Below are positions 18,601 through 27,626 of a stretch of 64,000 nucleotides of DNA, piece after piece. Each line of letters begins with the position of its first letter. Position 1 is the stretch's first letter. A program made the position numbers and the translations under genes. The DNA lies in NCBI RefSeq assembly GCF_002245895.1, contig NZ_NPJZ01000001.1:4190501-4254500 (forward strand), given 5' to 3'. The notes under the pieces were generated by a model. It worked only from the letters and a program-made list of their open reading frames with translations, was not told where the DNA came from and did no database searches. The DNA is from Rhodococcus sp. OK302. GTDB lineage: Bacteria; Actinomycetota; Actinomycetes; Mycobacteriales; Mycobacteriaceae.

Positions 18601-18876
18601 TTGAACCTCAGCGGGCGATGGACCGGCCGCGACATCGCCCGTGCACTGACCCAAGACACCCAAACCTGCGGATGGGTATCGGCTGTGCAACTCACACGCC
18701 CCACCGCCTTCCTGCGGCGGAGGCTGGCGCAGATCGACTGGTTGAAGTCCTCCGCCGCCGAATACGCCCGTGAGAACGATCGAGCCCGCCTGGCTGAACA
18801 GGCGACGCACCGGCGACTCCCTCGTGAGCGGGGTGCTCTCGCAGCCGACGCCGCCACACGTGCAGCGATCACGTGA
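18601..18876 (+). pseudogene. Possible fragment of a plasmid/integrative-element replication protein
   Basis: A 91-codon TTG-started frame reads WTGRDIARALTQDTQTCGWV, then LTRPTAFLRRRLAQIDWL and a charged tail. The 'GW....R.P.AFL..RL..ID' spacing resembles the C-terminal region of actinobacterial replication initiators found on plasmids and integrative elements. An in-frame stop sits 15 bases upstream, so only a C-terminal piece would remain. I recognise this only by pattern; it could equally be an unrelated small open frame. Confidence 0.3.
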
Positions 18877-19254
18877 TCAGTTCTCACGAGCAAAAAGATG
18901 ATGAGCATTCAGGGCAACGGGCATCGTCACCGACGCCCAGATCGACTATGCCAGAGCAGTATTGGCAATTCTTCTCTAACTCTGGAGAGCGAGGCGTCGT
19001 GTCCAGACAAGTAGGCATTGCCCGAAAAGGCTCCTTGCCGGGCTCGTTCGCCCGATCGAACATCGGGGCGCTCGCCGGGCGCAGTCGGTCCCGTAATTCC
19101 AGGCATCACCGGCGGCCGAGCATTACATGGACAGAGCGGATTCCCCCTGTGCAGCCCGTCGCTGCGTTCTCTGTGGCGGACATCCCGCCGGTCGGCGGCG
19201 TACCCACGGTATCGTGGAGGTATCGGGGCACACGTCTACGGAAGTGACGGTTCG
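18877..19254. other. Gap upstream of the ATPase-LuxR regulator
   Basis: 378 bases without a supported gene. The frame of the regulator is open back to 19018 but the sequence there is Arg/Ser/Pro-rich and unlike the family, so it is treated as leader. No clear promoter or repeat was seen. Confidence 0.3.
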
Positions 19255-21579
19255 ATGGCGCTCGCCGTACCGGGCATGGTCGGGAACCTGCCCATCGCAT
19301 TGACCAGCTTCGTCGGCCGCCGTCGTGAGTTGACCGAAGCGCGCCGACTGCTGGCCGCTGCGCGTTTGGTGACACTGACCGGGATCGGCGGGGTCGGCAA
19401 GACCAGGCTTGCGTTGAAGACCGCCGAAGACTCTCGAAGGGCCTTCAGCGATGGCGTACGACTGGTCGAACTCGCCGAGGTCCACGACCCAGACTCTCTG
19501 AAAGATGCGGTCGCCATTGCCGTCGGATTGCGCGTCCGCGCCGCTCGTCCTCCCCTGGATATGTTGGTGGAATATCTCGCATCACGTCGGCTGCTGCTAA
19601 TCATGGACAACTGCGAGCACCTGATCGAAGCGGTCTCGCCACTGTGCGAGGTGCTGTTGCGCCGGTGCCCTCAAATTCGCATTCTGGCATCGAGCCGCGA
19701 GCCACTCGGTATCGACGGGGAAGCAGTCATGCGGGTTCCGCCGTTGTCGGTCCCGGATCCGCGGCATGCACCACAGTTGGACGGACTTCCACAGTATGAG
19801 GCGGTCAGGTTGTTCGTCGAGCGTGCCGCGGCGGCCGTTCCCGAGTTCCGGCTCACTGAAGAAAACCAGGGCGCCGTCGTCGGGATCTGTCGCCAGCTTG
19901 ACGGTCTGCCGTTGCTGATCGAACTGGCGGCGGCACGGTTACGGGCGATGTCCGCGAAGCAGATCCAGGACCGGCTGACCGACCGCTACCGATTGCTGAA
20001 CAGGGGAAGTCGTTCGGCTCCGACACGGCAGCAGTCGCTGCGTGCGTGCGTCGACTGGAGTCACGAACTGTGCTCGAAGCAGGAACAGAAACTATGGCAC
20101 CGGCTGGCGGTCTTTGCGGGCAGCTTCGAACTGGATGCAGCCGAGGGCATCTACTCCGAAGACTTCGTCGACGGCGAACTGTTGGATGGCGTGACCTCCT
20201 TGATCGACAAGTCGATCCTGATCCGCGAGGAGTCAGGTCCTGCCGTGAGGTACCGGATGTTGGAGACGATCCGCGACTACGGCGAGGCGAAACTCCGTGA
20301 GTCCGGTGAGCACACGGCATTCCTCCGGCGGTACCGCGACTGGTACGAACGACTTGCATTGCAGGCCGCGGACGAGTGGATCAGCCCTCACCAAGTGGTG
20401 TGGATCGCCCGCCTCGAACGCGAACAGGCTAATCTCCGCGACACACTGACGATCAGCCTCACCGCGGACGAGGAGGGAGCAGCCGTAGGACTGCGGACGG
20501 CCACCGCGTTGTATCCCTTCTGGCTTTCCCGTGGTCGGCTCAGCGAAGGACGCCGCTGGCTGGAGCGTGCATTGGCCTGCCCGAGCGCGGCCACGCCGGC
20601 GGAACGCGCCAAGGCGCTATATGCGTGCAGCGCGCTTGCCTCAATGCAAGGCGATGTCCAGGCCGGAATGGCCCGCGTGAAGGAGGGGCGTGAACTGAAC
20701 CTGGAGGGCCACGATGCCGTGTCAGACGCCCTAATCACCCACGTCGAGGGCCTTCTGGCACTCGCAGCCGGTGACTTCGGCCGGGGAGGCGAATGCTTGG
20801 AGACGAGTCTCCGGGTCTTCCGCTCGAAGGGCATGCGACTGCAGATCGTCGAGGGCCTGGTCGGTCTCGAGTTAGCCACGGTATTACTCGGCGACGCGGA
20901 ACGGGCTGCCGCATGGCACGCGGAAGTGCTCGCGATCACCGAACCCTGCGGCGAAGCCGTCTTCCGGACCTACTCGTTGTGGGCCACGGGTATGGCGGAG
21001 TTGCAGCGGGGCGACCCCGCGCAAGCGGTCTCACTGTTCGAGGAAGGACTGCGGTTGACGCGGTCGGTGGACGACCCGCTGAGCGCTGCATGGTTCCTAG
21101 ACGTGCTGGCATGGATTGCGGCCGCGGCGCAGGAGTTCGGACGAGCGGCCACCTTGAGGGGTTCGGCCATGGCAATGTGGCAGATCGTGGACGGCCCGAC
21201 AGTCCGATTTCCCAGCCTGCTCGTTCACCGCGACGAGTGCCGGCTACAGATCGTCGGTGGGATCGGCGAACGCGGGTACAAGGTGGCGCTTCGCCACGGC
21301 CGAGAGCTGACATTCGAGGGCGCAGTCGCGTTCGCACTCCGAGAGAAGCACGTAGCGGTTGAACCCGAGCCGGCTGAGGCCGCGACGAACCTGACCCGCC
21401 GCGAGCGCCAGGTTGCCGATTTGGTGGCGCAAGGACTGACCAACAAGGCGATCGCTGAACAGTTATTCATCTCTCCGCGCACCGCTCAGGGCCATGTCGA
21501 GCACGTGCTGACCAAGCTCGGCTTCACCTCCCGGACCCAGATCGCCGCGTGGTCCGTCGAACGCACCCGCGATCGATAG
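19255..21579 (+). CDS. ATPase-LuxR regulator (NB-ARC-like STAND protein)
   Basis: A 774-residue regulator. FVGRRRELTEARRLL at the N-terminus leads to Walker A TGIGGVGKTRLAL (about residues 44-56) and Walker B LLLIMDNCEHLIEA, then GLPLLIELAAARL, as in NB-ARC/AfsR-like ATPases. A helical tetratricopeptide-like region (about 400-690) is followed by a C-terminal LuxR helix-turn-helix: LTRRERQVADLVAQGLTNKA and FISPRTAQGHVEHVL. It lacks the N-terminal SARP domain. ATG at 19255 is chosen because family similarity begins there, with GGAAG about 12 bases upstream. Isolated gene, targets unknown. Confidence 0.88.
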   Translation: MALAVPGMVGNLPIALTSFVGRRRELTEARRLLAAARLVTLTGIGGVGKTRLALKTAEDSRRAFSDGVRLVELAEVHDPDSLKDAVAIAVGLRVRAARPPLDMLVEYLASRRLLLIMDNCEHLIEAVSPLCEVLLRRCPQIRILASSREPLGIDGEAVMRVPPLSVPDPRHAPQLDGLPQYEAVRLFVERAAAAVPEFRLTEENQGAVVGICRQLDGLPLLIELAAARLRAMSAKQIQDRLTDRYRLLNRGSRSAPTRQQSLRACVDWSHELCSKQEQKLWHRLAVFAGSFELDAAEGIYSEDFVDGELLDGVTSLIDKSILIREESGPAVRYRMLETIRDYGEAKLRESGEHTAFLRRYRDWYERLALQAADEWISPHQVVWIARLEREQANLRDTLTISLTADEEGAAVGLRTATALYPFWLSRGRLSEGRRWLERALACPSAATPAERAKALYACSALASMQGDVQAGMARVKEGRELNLEGHDAVSDALITHVEGLLALAAGDFGRGGECLETSLRVFRSKGMRLQIVEGLVGLELATVLLGDAERAAAWHAEVLAITEPCGEAVFRTYSLWATGMAELQRGDPAQAVSLFEEGLRLTRSVDDPLSAAWFLDVLAWIAAAAQEFGRAATLRGSAMAMWQIVDGPTVRFPSLLVHRDECRLQIVGGIGERGYKVALRHGRELTFEGAVAFALREKHVAVEPEPAEAATNLTRRERQVADLVAQGLTNKAIAEQLFISPRTAQGHVEHVLTKLGFTSRTQIAAWSVERTRDR

Positions 21580-22726
21580 ATGAAGTCGACTATTCCAAGC
21601 GACCTGCGCCCGGGGAACAAGCGCAGTTGCGATCAGGAACGACTCGCCGATCCCGAAGTCGGCGACGAGATGCTTCAGATGCTGGTGGTTCGCCACCTTG
21701 GGCGTGAATAGCATTGTGGCGAAACTGTCAAGTTGTTTGGTGTGCAACAGTTTTCGTACGCAACAGGGCATCGCACGAAGCCGTCGGTGAGGTAGCGACG
21801 GTCTGTTCGACGACCTGATCCCATACCTGGAATCAGGTGCGGATTTCGGTTCGGTGGTCGGCGGCAGTCATACGGTGCCGCGGTGGGCGGAAGTGCGAGG
21901 AGATACGACTGAACGAAGCGGAAACCGCTGGACTGAGCCGACGGTCGAGGAATCGCAGAACGCAGCAAAGCATCCTCCTGGGGTAGCACCGAAGGTGGCC
22001 GGTACAACCACCACGCCGCGTGGTCGTCAGGATGCCACCGTGCTACTACTCGTCAAACAAGGTGAATGTCACAGCGCCCGTTTCCGTTTGGCAACAGCCA
22101 GGCTCGCATCGTTTCCGAGTTGGGCTATGGCGCGGTAGATTCCTGCGCCGATGGCTACGGTTCGGATCTTTTCGAAGTGACAAAGCAGCATTACAGGCAA
22201 CGAAGTTATCATCGGATTCGGCCTTTACTGCAAGACCGACACTCTCAGTTCAGGAGTCACCTCGAACGGGGTAGCCCTCCCCATTCCCACACTTGCGGGG
22301 ATTCTCTGCCAAAATCAGATCCACGTCCGACTCTGGAGCTAAGCCTGCCGACGCCATTGCGGTCGGTTCCCGGGTGAAGTTGACCCCGGCCTCCGAATCG
22401 CAGTCCCCCACTACCGGTCCGCAGATAGGGATCGTCGTCGAAGACTTCGGCAATACCGTCATCGACCCCGCCATCTGGGTCGGGACTGGGCACCGATGCG
22501 GCGATGGGCGATCGCCCTCGACGATGGGCGATAGGCCCATCATGCATGCTTCCCCCGCCGGAATCGACACCGCTCGATGGACTGGCGCAGCTAACGTGAC
22601 AGTGCCTTCTCAAGTGGTGTGGCGCCGACGCTGTGGGTCAGCGAGGACTGACCAGGAATCGAAGAGGGACTGGATCCAGGTGCGATACCGGACCCAGGCC
22701 CTTGAGGTTCAGGCTCTTATGTGACC
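21580..22726. other. 1.1-kb stretch with no intact gene
   Basis: No convincing intact coding sequence. A weak signal at about 22360-22530 (+) reads VGSRVKLTP then GIVVEDFGNTVIDPA, and in a different frame MGDRPRRWAI. This order resembles a small actinobacterial family (G.RV...PG..GVVVEDFGD...RRWAV) and may be a frameshifted remnant. A copy of the 14-bp IS-end-like motif AACGTGACAGTGCC lies at 22593-22606. The rest holds nothing I recognise. Confidence 0.35.
22593..22606 (+). repeat. 14-bp IS-end-like motif AACGTGACAGTGCC, copy 1
   Basis: Exact copy of a motif also present at 24393-24406 (reverse orientation) and 40111-40124, with near copies at 24508-24521, 36923-36936 and 41964-41977. All are next to broken genes or repeats, which suggests the terminal inverted repeat of a mobile element. 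Confidence 0.5.
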
Positions 22727-22772
22727 AGTTCAATGATCGGGAACTAGTTCAATGATCGGGAACTAGTTCAAT
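22727..22772. repeat. Tandem 19-bp repeat containing GAACTAGTTC palindromes
   Basis: The unit AGTTCAATGATCGGGAACT occurs twice (22727-22745 and 22746-22764) followed by a partial third copy. Each junction makes the perfect palindrome GAACTAGTTC (22741-22750, 22760-22769). It lies 45 bases beyond the end of the Ig-repeat gene, so it could be a protein-binding site, a terminator-like structure or a small expansion. Confidence 0.7.
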
Positions 22773-22816
22773 TCTGTTGGTCCACAATCATATTGTTGGC
22801 CTCAGTAGACAGTTCT

Positions 22817-24262
22817 TCAGGATCCGAAGATGTTCCCCAGCGAACCGCCGATGTTGCCGCCGCCGGGGGTCTCGGTATCGGTAACTGTGACCGTGCGGAT
22901 CTCGGAGGTCGAGATGACGTTACCTGCGGCGTCGCTATGGACCGCGGTGATATTGCTGGTGCCGGCGCTCGTGAAGGTGTGCTTGAGCGTCGCCTTGCCG
23001 TTGACCACTGTGACCGGAAGACCGATCTTGTTGTCGCCGTCCATGAACTGGACGGTTCCACCGGCCGAGGTCGGGGAGACGTTCACGACCAGTTCTACTT
23101 CGACTCCCGTTGTTGCGGTGGCCGGAGCTGTCACTGTGGTTGTGGTGTCGACGTTGGCCGGCGTGACCGCAATGTTGTGTGCACCTGAGGTCGATGCCAG
23201 GTGTTCGTTGAATCCGGTGAACACTGCGGTGATGGCGTGGTTGCCGGCAGCGAGTGCCGCCGTAGTGGAGGCGTTGCCCTGGGTGTCGAGGTCGACCAGG
23301 CCGCCGATGTCGGTGCCACCGTCCTTGAACTGGACCTTGCCGCCGAGGGCCGGGGCGGGCGAAACCTGTACGCCGAGAATCACGTCCGTGCCCGCAACCG
23401 CGGTGGCCGGACCGGTCACCGACGTGGTGGTGGCGACGTCCGCCGGGGCGACCGGGACGTTCTGTGCTGGCGAGACCGACTCGTTGGCCTTCGTCGTGCC
23501 CAGGAACTTCGCGGTCAGGATGTGCGCGCCCAGCGCCGGCGTCCACATCATCGTCGCTTTGCCGGCTGCCAACGAACTCTCCCCGATTTTGGTTGTACCG
23601 TCGTAGAACTCGACGATGTCTCCATCGGCGCCGCCCGTGACCGCGGCGCTCAGCGGCACCGTTTGGCCCACCTTCGTGCGCGCGGGGACCGCATCCAGTG
23701 TGGTGGTCGAGGTATTCTTGGCGACCCTGATCGACGGTCCTGGGTTGGTGTAGATGCCGGTGCCGCGCGAGCCGTTGTAGATCAGACCGGCGGTCAGGAT
23801 GGTGCCGCGGTCGCAGTCGTAGCCGACCTTGTACTGGATGCTCAGGATCGGGGTGTCGACACCCCTCTTTGCGGTCGGTTGGTAGCCGAGGCTGGTGAAG
23901 TCGACGGCAGTGTAGTCGGCGGCCATCTCGACGTAAGGTTCGATGGTGTGGACGCCGGCGGCGTCGGTGACCTTCGCGGAACCCGAAACGTAGGTCAGGC
24001 AGGTCGAGTGGTAGTCCTTCACCCAATTGAGCTTTTCCCAGTTGGAGTCGATGCGGGCCCATTTGGTGGTGACGGTGACGGTGTCGTCGCCGGTGGGGGT
24101 GGCGTTGTCAATGGTGCGGGTGAAGGTGCTGTATTGGTCGGTCCAGGTGGTCGAACCCGGCGCCGCAGTTGCAATTCCGCCGCCGATCGCGACCGCGAAT
24201 CCGGCCGCCACAGCGCATACGCTCAGGCCTCCGATTGCACGAAGAGTGTTGCTCTGCTTCAT
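22817..24262 (-). CDS. Secreted Ig-like repeat protein
   Basis: A 481-residue secreted protein. A signal peptide (residues 1-34, hydrophobic core LSVCAVAAGFAVAIGGGIAT, cleavage near ATAAP) is followed by a unique N-terminal domain (35-185) with two cysteines. Three Ig-like repeats of about 90 residues follow (near 190-275, 280-370, 375-465), each with the pattern 'V.F.DG...IG......G.A......GxH.ItA.F', as in the bacterial Ig-like (Ig_3/Big_5) domain. The C-terminus is GSLGNIFGS, nearly identical to the end of the metallophosphoesterase at 33913. Likely cell-surface or adhesive role. No downstream partner. Confidence 0.85.
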   Translation of the reverse strand: MKQSNTLRAIGGLSVCAVAAGFAVAIGGGIATAAPGSTTWTDQYSTFTRTIDNATPTGDDTVTVTTKWARIDSNWEKLNWVKDYHSTCLTYVSGSAKVTDAAGVHTIEPYVEMAADYTAVDFTSLGYQPTAKRGVDTPILSIQYKVGYDCDRGTILTAGLIYNGSRGTGIYTNPGPSIRVAKNTSTTTLDAVPARTKVGQTVPLSAAVTGGADGDIVEFYDGTTKIGESSLAAGKATMMWTPALGAHILTAKFLGTTKANESVSPAQNVPVAPADVATTTSVTGPATAVAGTDVILGVQVSPAPALGGKVQFKDGGTDIGGLVDLDTQGNASTTAALAAGNHAITAVFTGFNEHLASTSGAHNIAVTPANVDTTTTVTAPATATTGVEVELVVNVSPTSAGGTVQFMDGDNKIGLPVTVVNGKATLKHTFTSAGTSNITAVHSDAAGNVISTSEIRTVTVTDTETPGGGNIGGSLGNIFGS

Positions 24263-24392
24263 GGTTCCCTTTCTTGAGACGTCGACGCAACGGATCTACA
24301 CGAGCGCCTAGACGAGCGTCCAGCACTTTGATCGGGATCAAGGTATCGCAATTGATCAGCCACTACGGACGAATTGCGGTAACTGTGGCGAG

Positions 24393-24521
24393 GGCACTGT
24401 CACGTTAGTCCATTCGGTGCCTCCCCAAAATCCCACCAGCCTCATGAGTCACACACGAGCAGGAGGTTTCCGAGCACGGATCGACCATAATCAGCGCTTG
24501 ATTGCTTAACGTGACAGTGTC
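24393..24521. mobile_element. 129-bp MITE-like element with 14-bp terminal inverted repeats
   Basis: Begins GGCACTGTCACGTT (24393-24406) and ends AACGTGACAGTGTC (24508-24521); the ends are inverted repeats matching at 13 of 14 positions. The 101-bp interior has no coding capacity. No target duplication is evident. It sits directly against the truncated MFS fragment. The 14-bp GGC...TGT end style recalls IS6-family ends, but no transposase is present, so the family is a guess. Confidence 0.5.
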
Positions 24522-24523
24522 TG

Positions 24524-25010
24524 TGCGACGTGATCGGGACTCGAAAAGTTCTCGTCTCCGGACTTCTGCTGTTCGCTCTCGTCAGCATTGCCGGCACCTT
24601 CTCGACCTCTGCCGAGATGCTCGTCGGAGCACGCGCAATTCAAGGCGTCTGCGCCGCGATGATCGCCCCCGCCGGCCTCGCCGCCCTCAGTCAGACCTTC
24701 CCCACCGGCCACGCTCGGGCAAAAGACTTCGGAATCGGAGCCATGACGTCAGCACTCGGCGGTGCACTCGGCGTCGTGCTGAGCGGAGTGCTGACCGAAG
24801 GACTCAGTTGGCGATGGGTGATGTTCGCGGGCACACCGGTTGCCCTGATCGCAGCGATTGCCGGCGCCCGCAGCCTACCCGCCGGCCAGCGCGCCAAGGG
24901 CGGTTCCCTCGACCTCCCCGGCGCCGTCTTCGCGACGACCGGCATCGCCATCTTGGTCGGAACCGTCATCGGCACTGAATCATATTCCTGGACTTCGGGT
25001 TACGTCGGTC
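24524..25010 (+). pseudogene. MFS transporter (DHA2/EmrB type), internal fragment
   Basis: About 160 codons encode DVIGTRKVLVSGLLLFALVS, then AEMLVGARAIQGVCAAMIAP and LSGVLTEGLSWRWVMFAGTP: transmembrane segments 3 to 7 of a 14-segment drug:H+ antiporter. The start methionine, segments 1-2 and the C-terminal half are missing. Homology ends near SYSWTSGYV. The 5' break coincides with the end of the MITE-like repeat at 24521, suggesting deletion or insertion at that point. Confidence 0.8.
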
Positions 25011-25028
25011 GAGCCCGACTAGATCCTG

Positions 25029-25229
25029 ATGATCAATGCAGGTCCACCACCGAGCTTGTTCGCTCAGATCAATGTCGTTGCAACGACATTCGTTCTCCCC
25101 TACTCGGCGCCGTGGCGTGACGTTCTCGAACAGGCTGGGGCACAACTCGATCGGGATAGCGAAGCAATAGCGATGATCGGAAAGCTGGAGTCAGCAGATC
25201 CACCAGCTTATCGGCGGGAAGTCGACTGA
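25029..25229 (+). pseudogene. Fragment of an iron-siderophore ABC substrate-binding protein
   Basis: 66 codons read LFAQINVVATTFVLPYSAPW then RDVLEQAGAQLDRDSEAIAM, matching the 'L..IAP.V.......PW.d.l...a..lgr..eA..li' middle section of FecB/FepB-like siderophore-binding proteins. No signal peptide, lipobox or C-terminal lobe remains. It follows the MFS fragment immediately and is part of the same debris field. Confidence 0.45.
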
Positions 25230-25704
25230 TACAGCGGCACTCGCCCGCGCAATCGTCGATCACTCGGCAGGGAACGGCGTGCGCTAGTACGCGGTTCACT
25301 CAGAGGCTCTCGCACACCGACCGACTACGAAGTGCCGGCGACCTCGTCGATTCCGTGTGATTCAGATTTTCGCACTTCGGAAACCCACATCTGTGGGGCT
25401 CACCCCGATAGGTCGCCGAGCAACTCCTACGTCCATTGCCTCCCCAACAGTCATGCGTTGACAGGAAACCGACATGATCCGCCCGAACCGGTTCGCCAGC
25501 GGCAGAACGTGCTGTTACCTATGCCGAAATCCTGCCCATCTACTGGACATGCTCACGCATCGATTCAGATACCACTGTCAGCGTTCTGACGAACGCGTCG
25601 ACGGTAGGCGCAAGTGGAGGTTGTCCCTCGACAAGTAGGAACGCGCGGAGAGATCGCCCATACCGTCGACAACTTCGCACCCGACGCCGAAAAGGTAAGC
25701 GCCG
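25230..25704. other. Gap between gene fragments
   Basis: 475 bases in which I see no gene, repeat or regulatory site that can be supported. Confidence 0.3.
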
Positions 25705-25960
25705 ATGGCCAACGAATGTAGTACGCGCCGGCATAAAGCACTTCAAGTCAAGTTCAGGCAGCACTGCAAGATGCGAGGTGCCGAATGCCACCGCTGCTCG
25801 CAGCTCATCGACTACAGCCTGCCCAAGGACGACCTCGAAGCCTTCGAGAACAACTGTGACTTCCAGTCTCTGCCCGCTCCGAGCTGGTCGACGATTCGGC
25901 GCACTTCCGACCAATCACCAAGGTTTGCAATGCCTCTCGCGGCAACGAATGCCGTCGCCA
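25705..25960 (+). pseudogene. Phage-type HNH endonuclease, broken
   Basis: The frame starts MANECSTRRHKALQVKFRQH, then CHRCSQLIDYSLPKDDLEAF, the N-terminal half of actinophage-type HNH nucleases with a CxxC zinc pair. The central DH is lost (FENNCDFQ) and the expected C-terminal half appears in another frame as HFRPITKVCNASRGNE, equivalent to 'nlrpaHkaCNraRGn'. So the gene has substitutions and at least one frameshift. A prophage or integrative-element relic is the likely origin. Confidence 0.55.
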
Positions 25961-26163
25961 CAGCACTCGGATCAACTAGCGCCACTCCGTCGATGTCGGC
26001 GATCGCGCGGTACCACCGCGCTTTGGCCTCCGGCGGCGTCATTCCCTCCCACAGTATTTCGATTGCAATGTGGGATATCACCTCCGGTGTACCCACTGAA
26101 CTGGGATGATTTGAGTTCTCACACAACAACTCAATACCCTGTGCAGCGCTCACAAGGAGACAG

Positions 26164-27369
26164 ATGACCAACACATTTACGGCGACACCGAACAGGCTGC
26201 AGTTGTTCAGCAGCAAGACGGCGGCAGGCGAAAGCAGCGCGCCGCTGGTGGTGAAGGGACAAGGCACGGCGTCGGTGCTGATTACCGCGAACCCAACGCC
26301 CTTCGACATCGTTTTCAGGCCGGAAAAGAGTGACTTTCCGGCGCTGGGGCTGACCGTTGAGAGGGGCGCGGTGACACTCTGGTATCACAGCGGCCAGCAG
26401 CGGACGACGCTGGAGGTGGGCAAGGGCCAGGATATCGGGCTGACCGCCGAGAGCGCGACTACGCCGTACTGGCTGAGCCTAGATTCGAATAACAGCCGGG
26501 TCCGCTACGGCAAGGGGGAAATGTTGCGGACGCTGATGCTGCTCGAGTACAGCTGGGCGAATGATGCGCAGCAGGAGCAGCTGCTTGCCTTCCCGAAGGA
26601 CCTGGCGCGGGTGCAAGTGACGCCGGTGACGGTAACCGCGCTGGAGATATTGCCGATTCCGGTGAACCTGGACCCTTCGCCGTACATCGTGTCTTCGGAC
26701 ACCGTGACGATGGAAAGCCTCTCGTTCAACCTGAGCAGCGTGATCACTGACCTGCCGCCAGCCTGCCAGCAACTTTATGCGACGGTGGCCGGCCGGGGTA
26801 TCACCATTACGCCGCCGGATTTTCCGCAGTTTGCGCAGGCGATTCAGCATTCGATCATGACGCCGGGCTGTATCTGCTACGAGGAACTGAAGAAGAAAGA
26901 CCCGGCGTTCGGCTATCTGCGGGTGACGATTGACAGCAACTTGGGTGATTCACCGGGCCAGCCCTATGTGCTGGAAATCTGGCCGGCGGGCAATGGCTCC
27001 CCCATTCACAATCACGGGCGGGCCTGCGCGATCATTCATGTGCTCTACGGGCAAATCGAAGTATCACTCTTCCCTGCGCTGAGCCCGGCGATCCTGACGC
27101 CGTGGGGCAAGGTGACGTTCAATACCGGTGACGTGACATTTTTGACTCCGGATTACTACCAGATTCACCAGCTGAAAAATCCGCTGCCGAAGGGCGAAGC
27201 GTTTTGCGCCACCATCCAGTCCTACCGCTACCCGGACAGCGACAATACGCACTACGAATATTTCGACTACATCGAGAATGGCCAAATCAAGCAGTTTACG
27301 CCGGACTCGGACTGGACCTATCTGGAGTTCAAGGGCCTGATCGAACAGGAGTGGAAGCAGACGCAGTAA
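26164..27369 (+). CDS. Cysteine-dioxygenase-like cupin protein with N-terminal FAMeT-like domain
   Basis: A 401-residue protein. The C-terminal part (about 225-395) has a cysteine-dioxygenase-type cupin: GSPIHNHG places metal ligands at His282 and His284, with His335 in YYQIHQL as the probable third. The N-terminal part (about 40-125: FRPEKSDFPALGLTVERGAV then YWLSLDSNNSRVRYGKGE) resembles the farnesoic acid O-methyltransferase-like (Methyltransf_FA) domain, which is tentative. A strong site (AAGGAGACAG) precedes ATG. Codon use (many GCG, AGC, CTG, ATT, CAG) differs from neighbours, suggesting transfer. It would oxidise a thiol such as cysteine if the cupin is active. Solitary, followed by a perfect hairpin. 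Confidence 0.75.
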   Translation: MTNTFTATPNRLQLFSSKTAAGESSAPLVVKGQGTASVLITANPTPFDIVFRPEKSDFPALGLTVERGAVTLWYHSGQQRTTLEVGKGQDIGLTAESATTPYWLSLDSNNSRVRYGKGEMLRTLMLLEYSWANDAQQEQLLAFPKDLARVQVTPVTVTALEILPIPVNLDPSPYIVSSDTVTMESLSFNLSSVITDLPPACQQLYATVAGRGITITPPDFPQFAQAIQHSIMTPGCICYEELKKKDPAFGYLRVTIDSNLGDSPGQPYVLEIWPAGNGSPIHNHGRACAIIHVLYGQIEVSLFPALSPAILTPWGKVTFNTGDVTFLTPDYYQIHQLKNPLPKGEAFCATIQSYRYPDSDNTHYEYFDYIENGQIKQFTPDSDWTYLEFKGLIEQEWKQTQ

Positions 27370-27460
27370 GTAGCCATAACGGCATGGCGGCGCCCGCCTT
27401 CCGCGCACGCAGAAGCACCGCAGCGACGACAAGTTGCCCAACAGCGGGCCCGCACAAACA

Positions 27461-27504
27461 CATCACGAAGCCCCCAACCGTTCGAGGTTGGGGGCTTCGT
27501 GATG
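27461..27504. terminator. Perfect 19-bp stem hairpin, bidirectional terminator
   Basis: CATCACGAAGCCCCCAACC (27461-27479), loop GTTCGA, then its exact complement to 27504. It lies between the convergent cupin gene (ends 27369) and the phosphonate operon (ends 27627) and can terminate both. It is one of the strongest hairpins in the window. Confidence 0.85.
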
Positions 27505-27626
27505 CGCAGCATGTCAACATCCCGCAGGCGTCAACAGTTGGCCGTCGCGGCTTGGCAGTTAGAGACGTCCGCCGTCGACGAAACTCACGGACGAACAGAA
27601 CGCGATCCGGACGACCCGGCGACACG

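Noticed and set aside
22935..24277. Long open frames antisense or out of frame to the Ig-repeat gene (375 and 358 codons)
   Set aside because: Low-complexity Arg/Gly/His or Val/Gly/Asp-rich translation produced by the GC-biased repeats of the true gene; no domain or ribosome site.
25812..26309. Minus-strand frame of 165 codons, partly plausible (IAIEILWEGMTPPEAKARWY)
   Set aside because: It covers the start of the cupin gene and the HNH remnant, both better supported; no known family and its ends are atypical.
27461..27504. Perfect hairpin considered as a tRNA or attachment site
   Set aside because: A single 19-bp stem with 6-base loop has no cloverleaf or anticodon; position between convergent genes fits a terminator.
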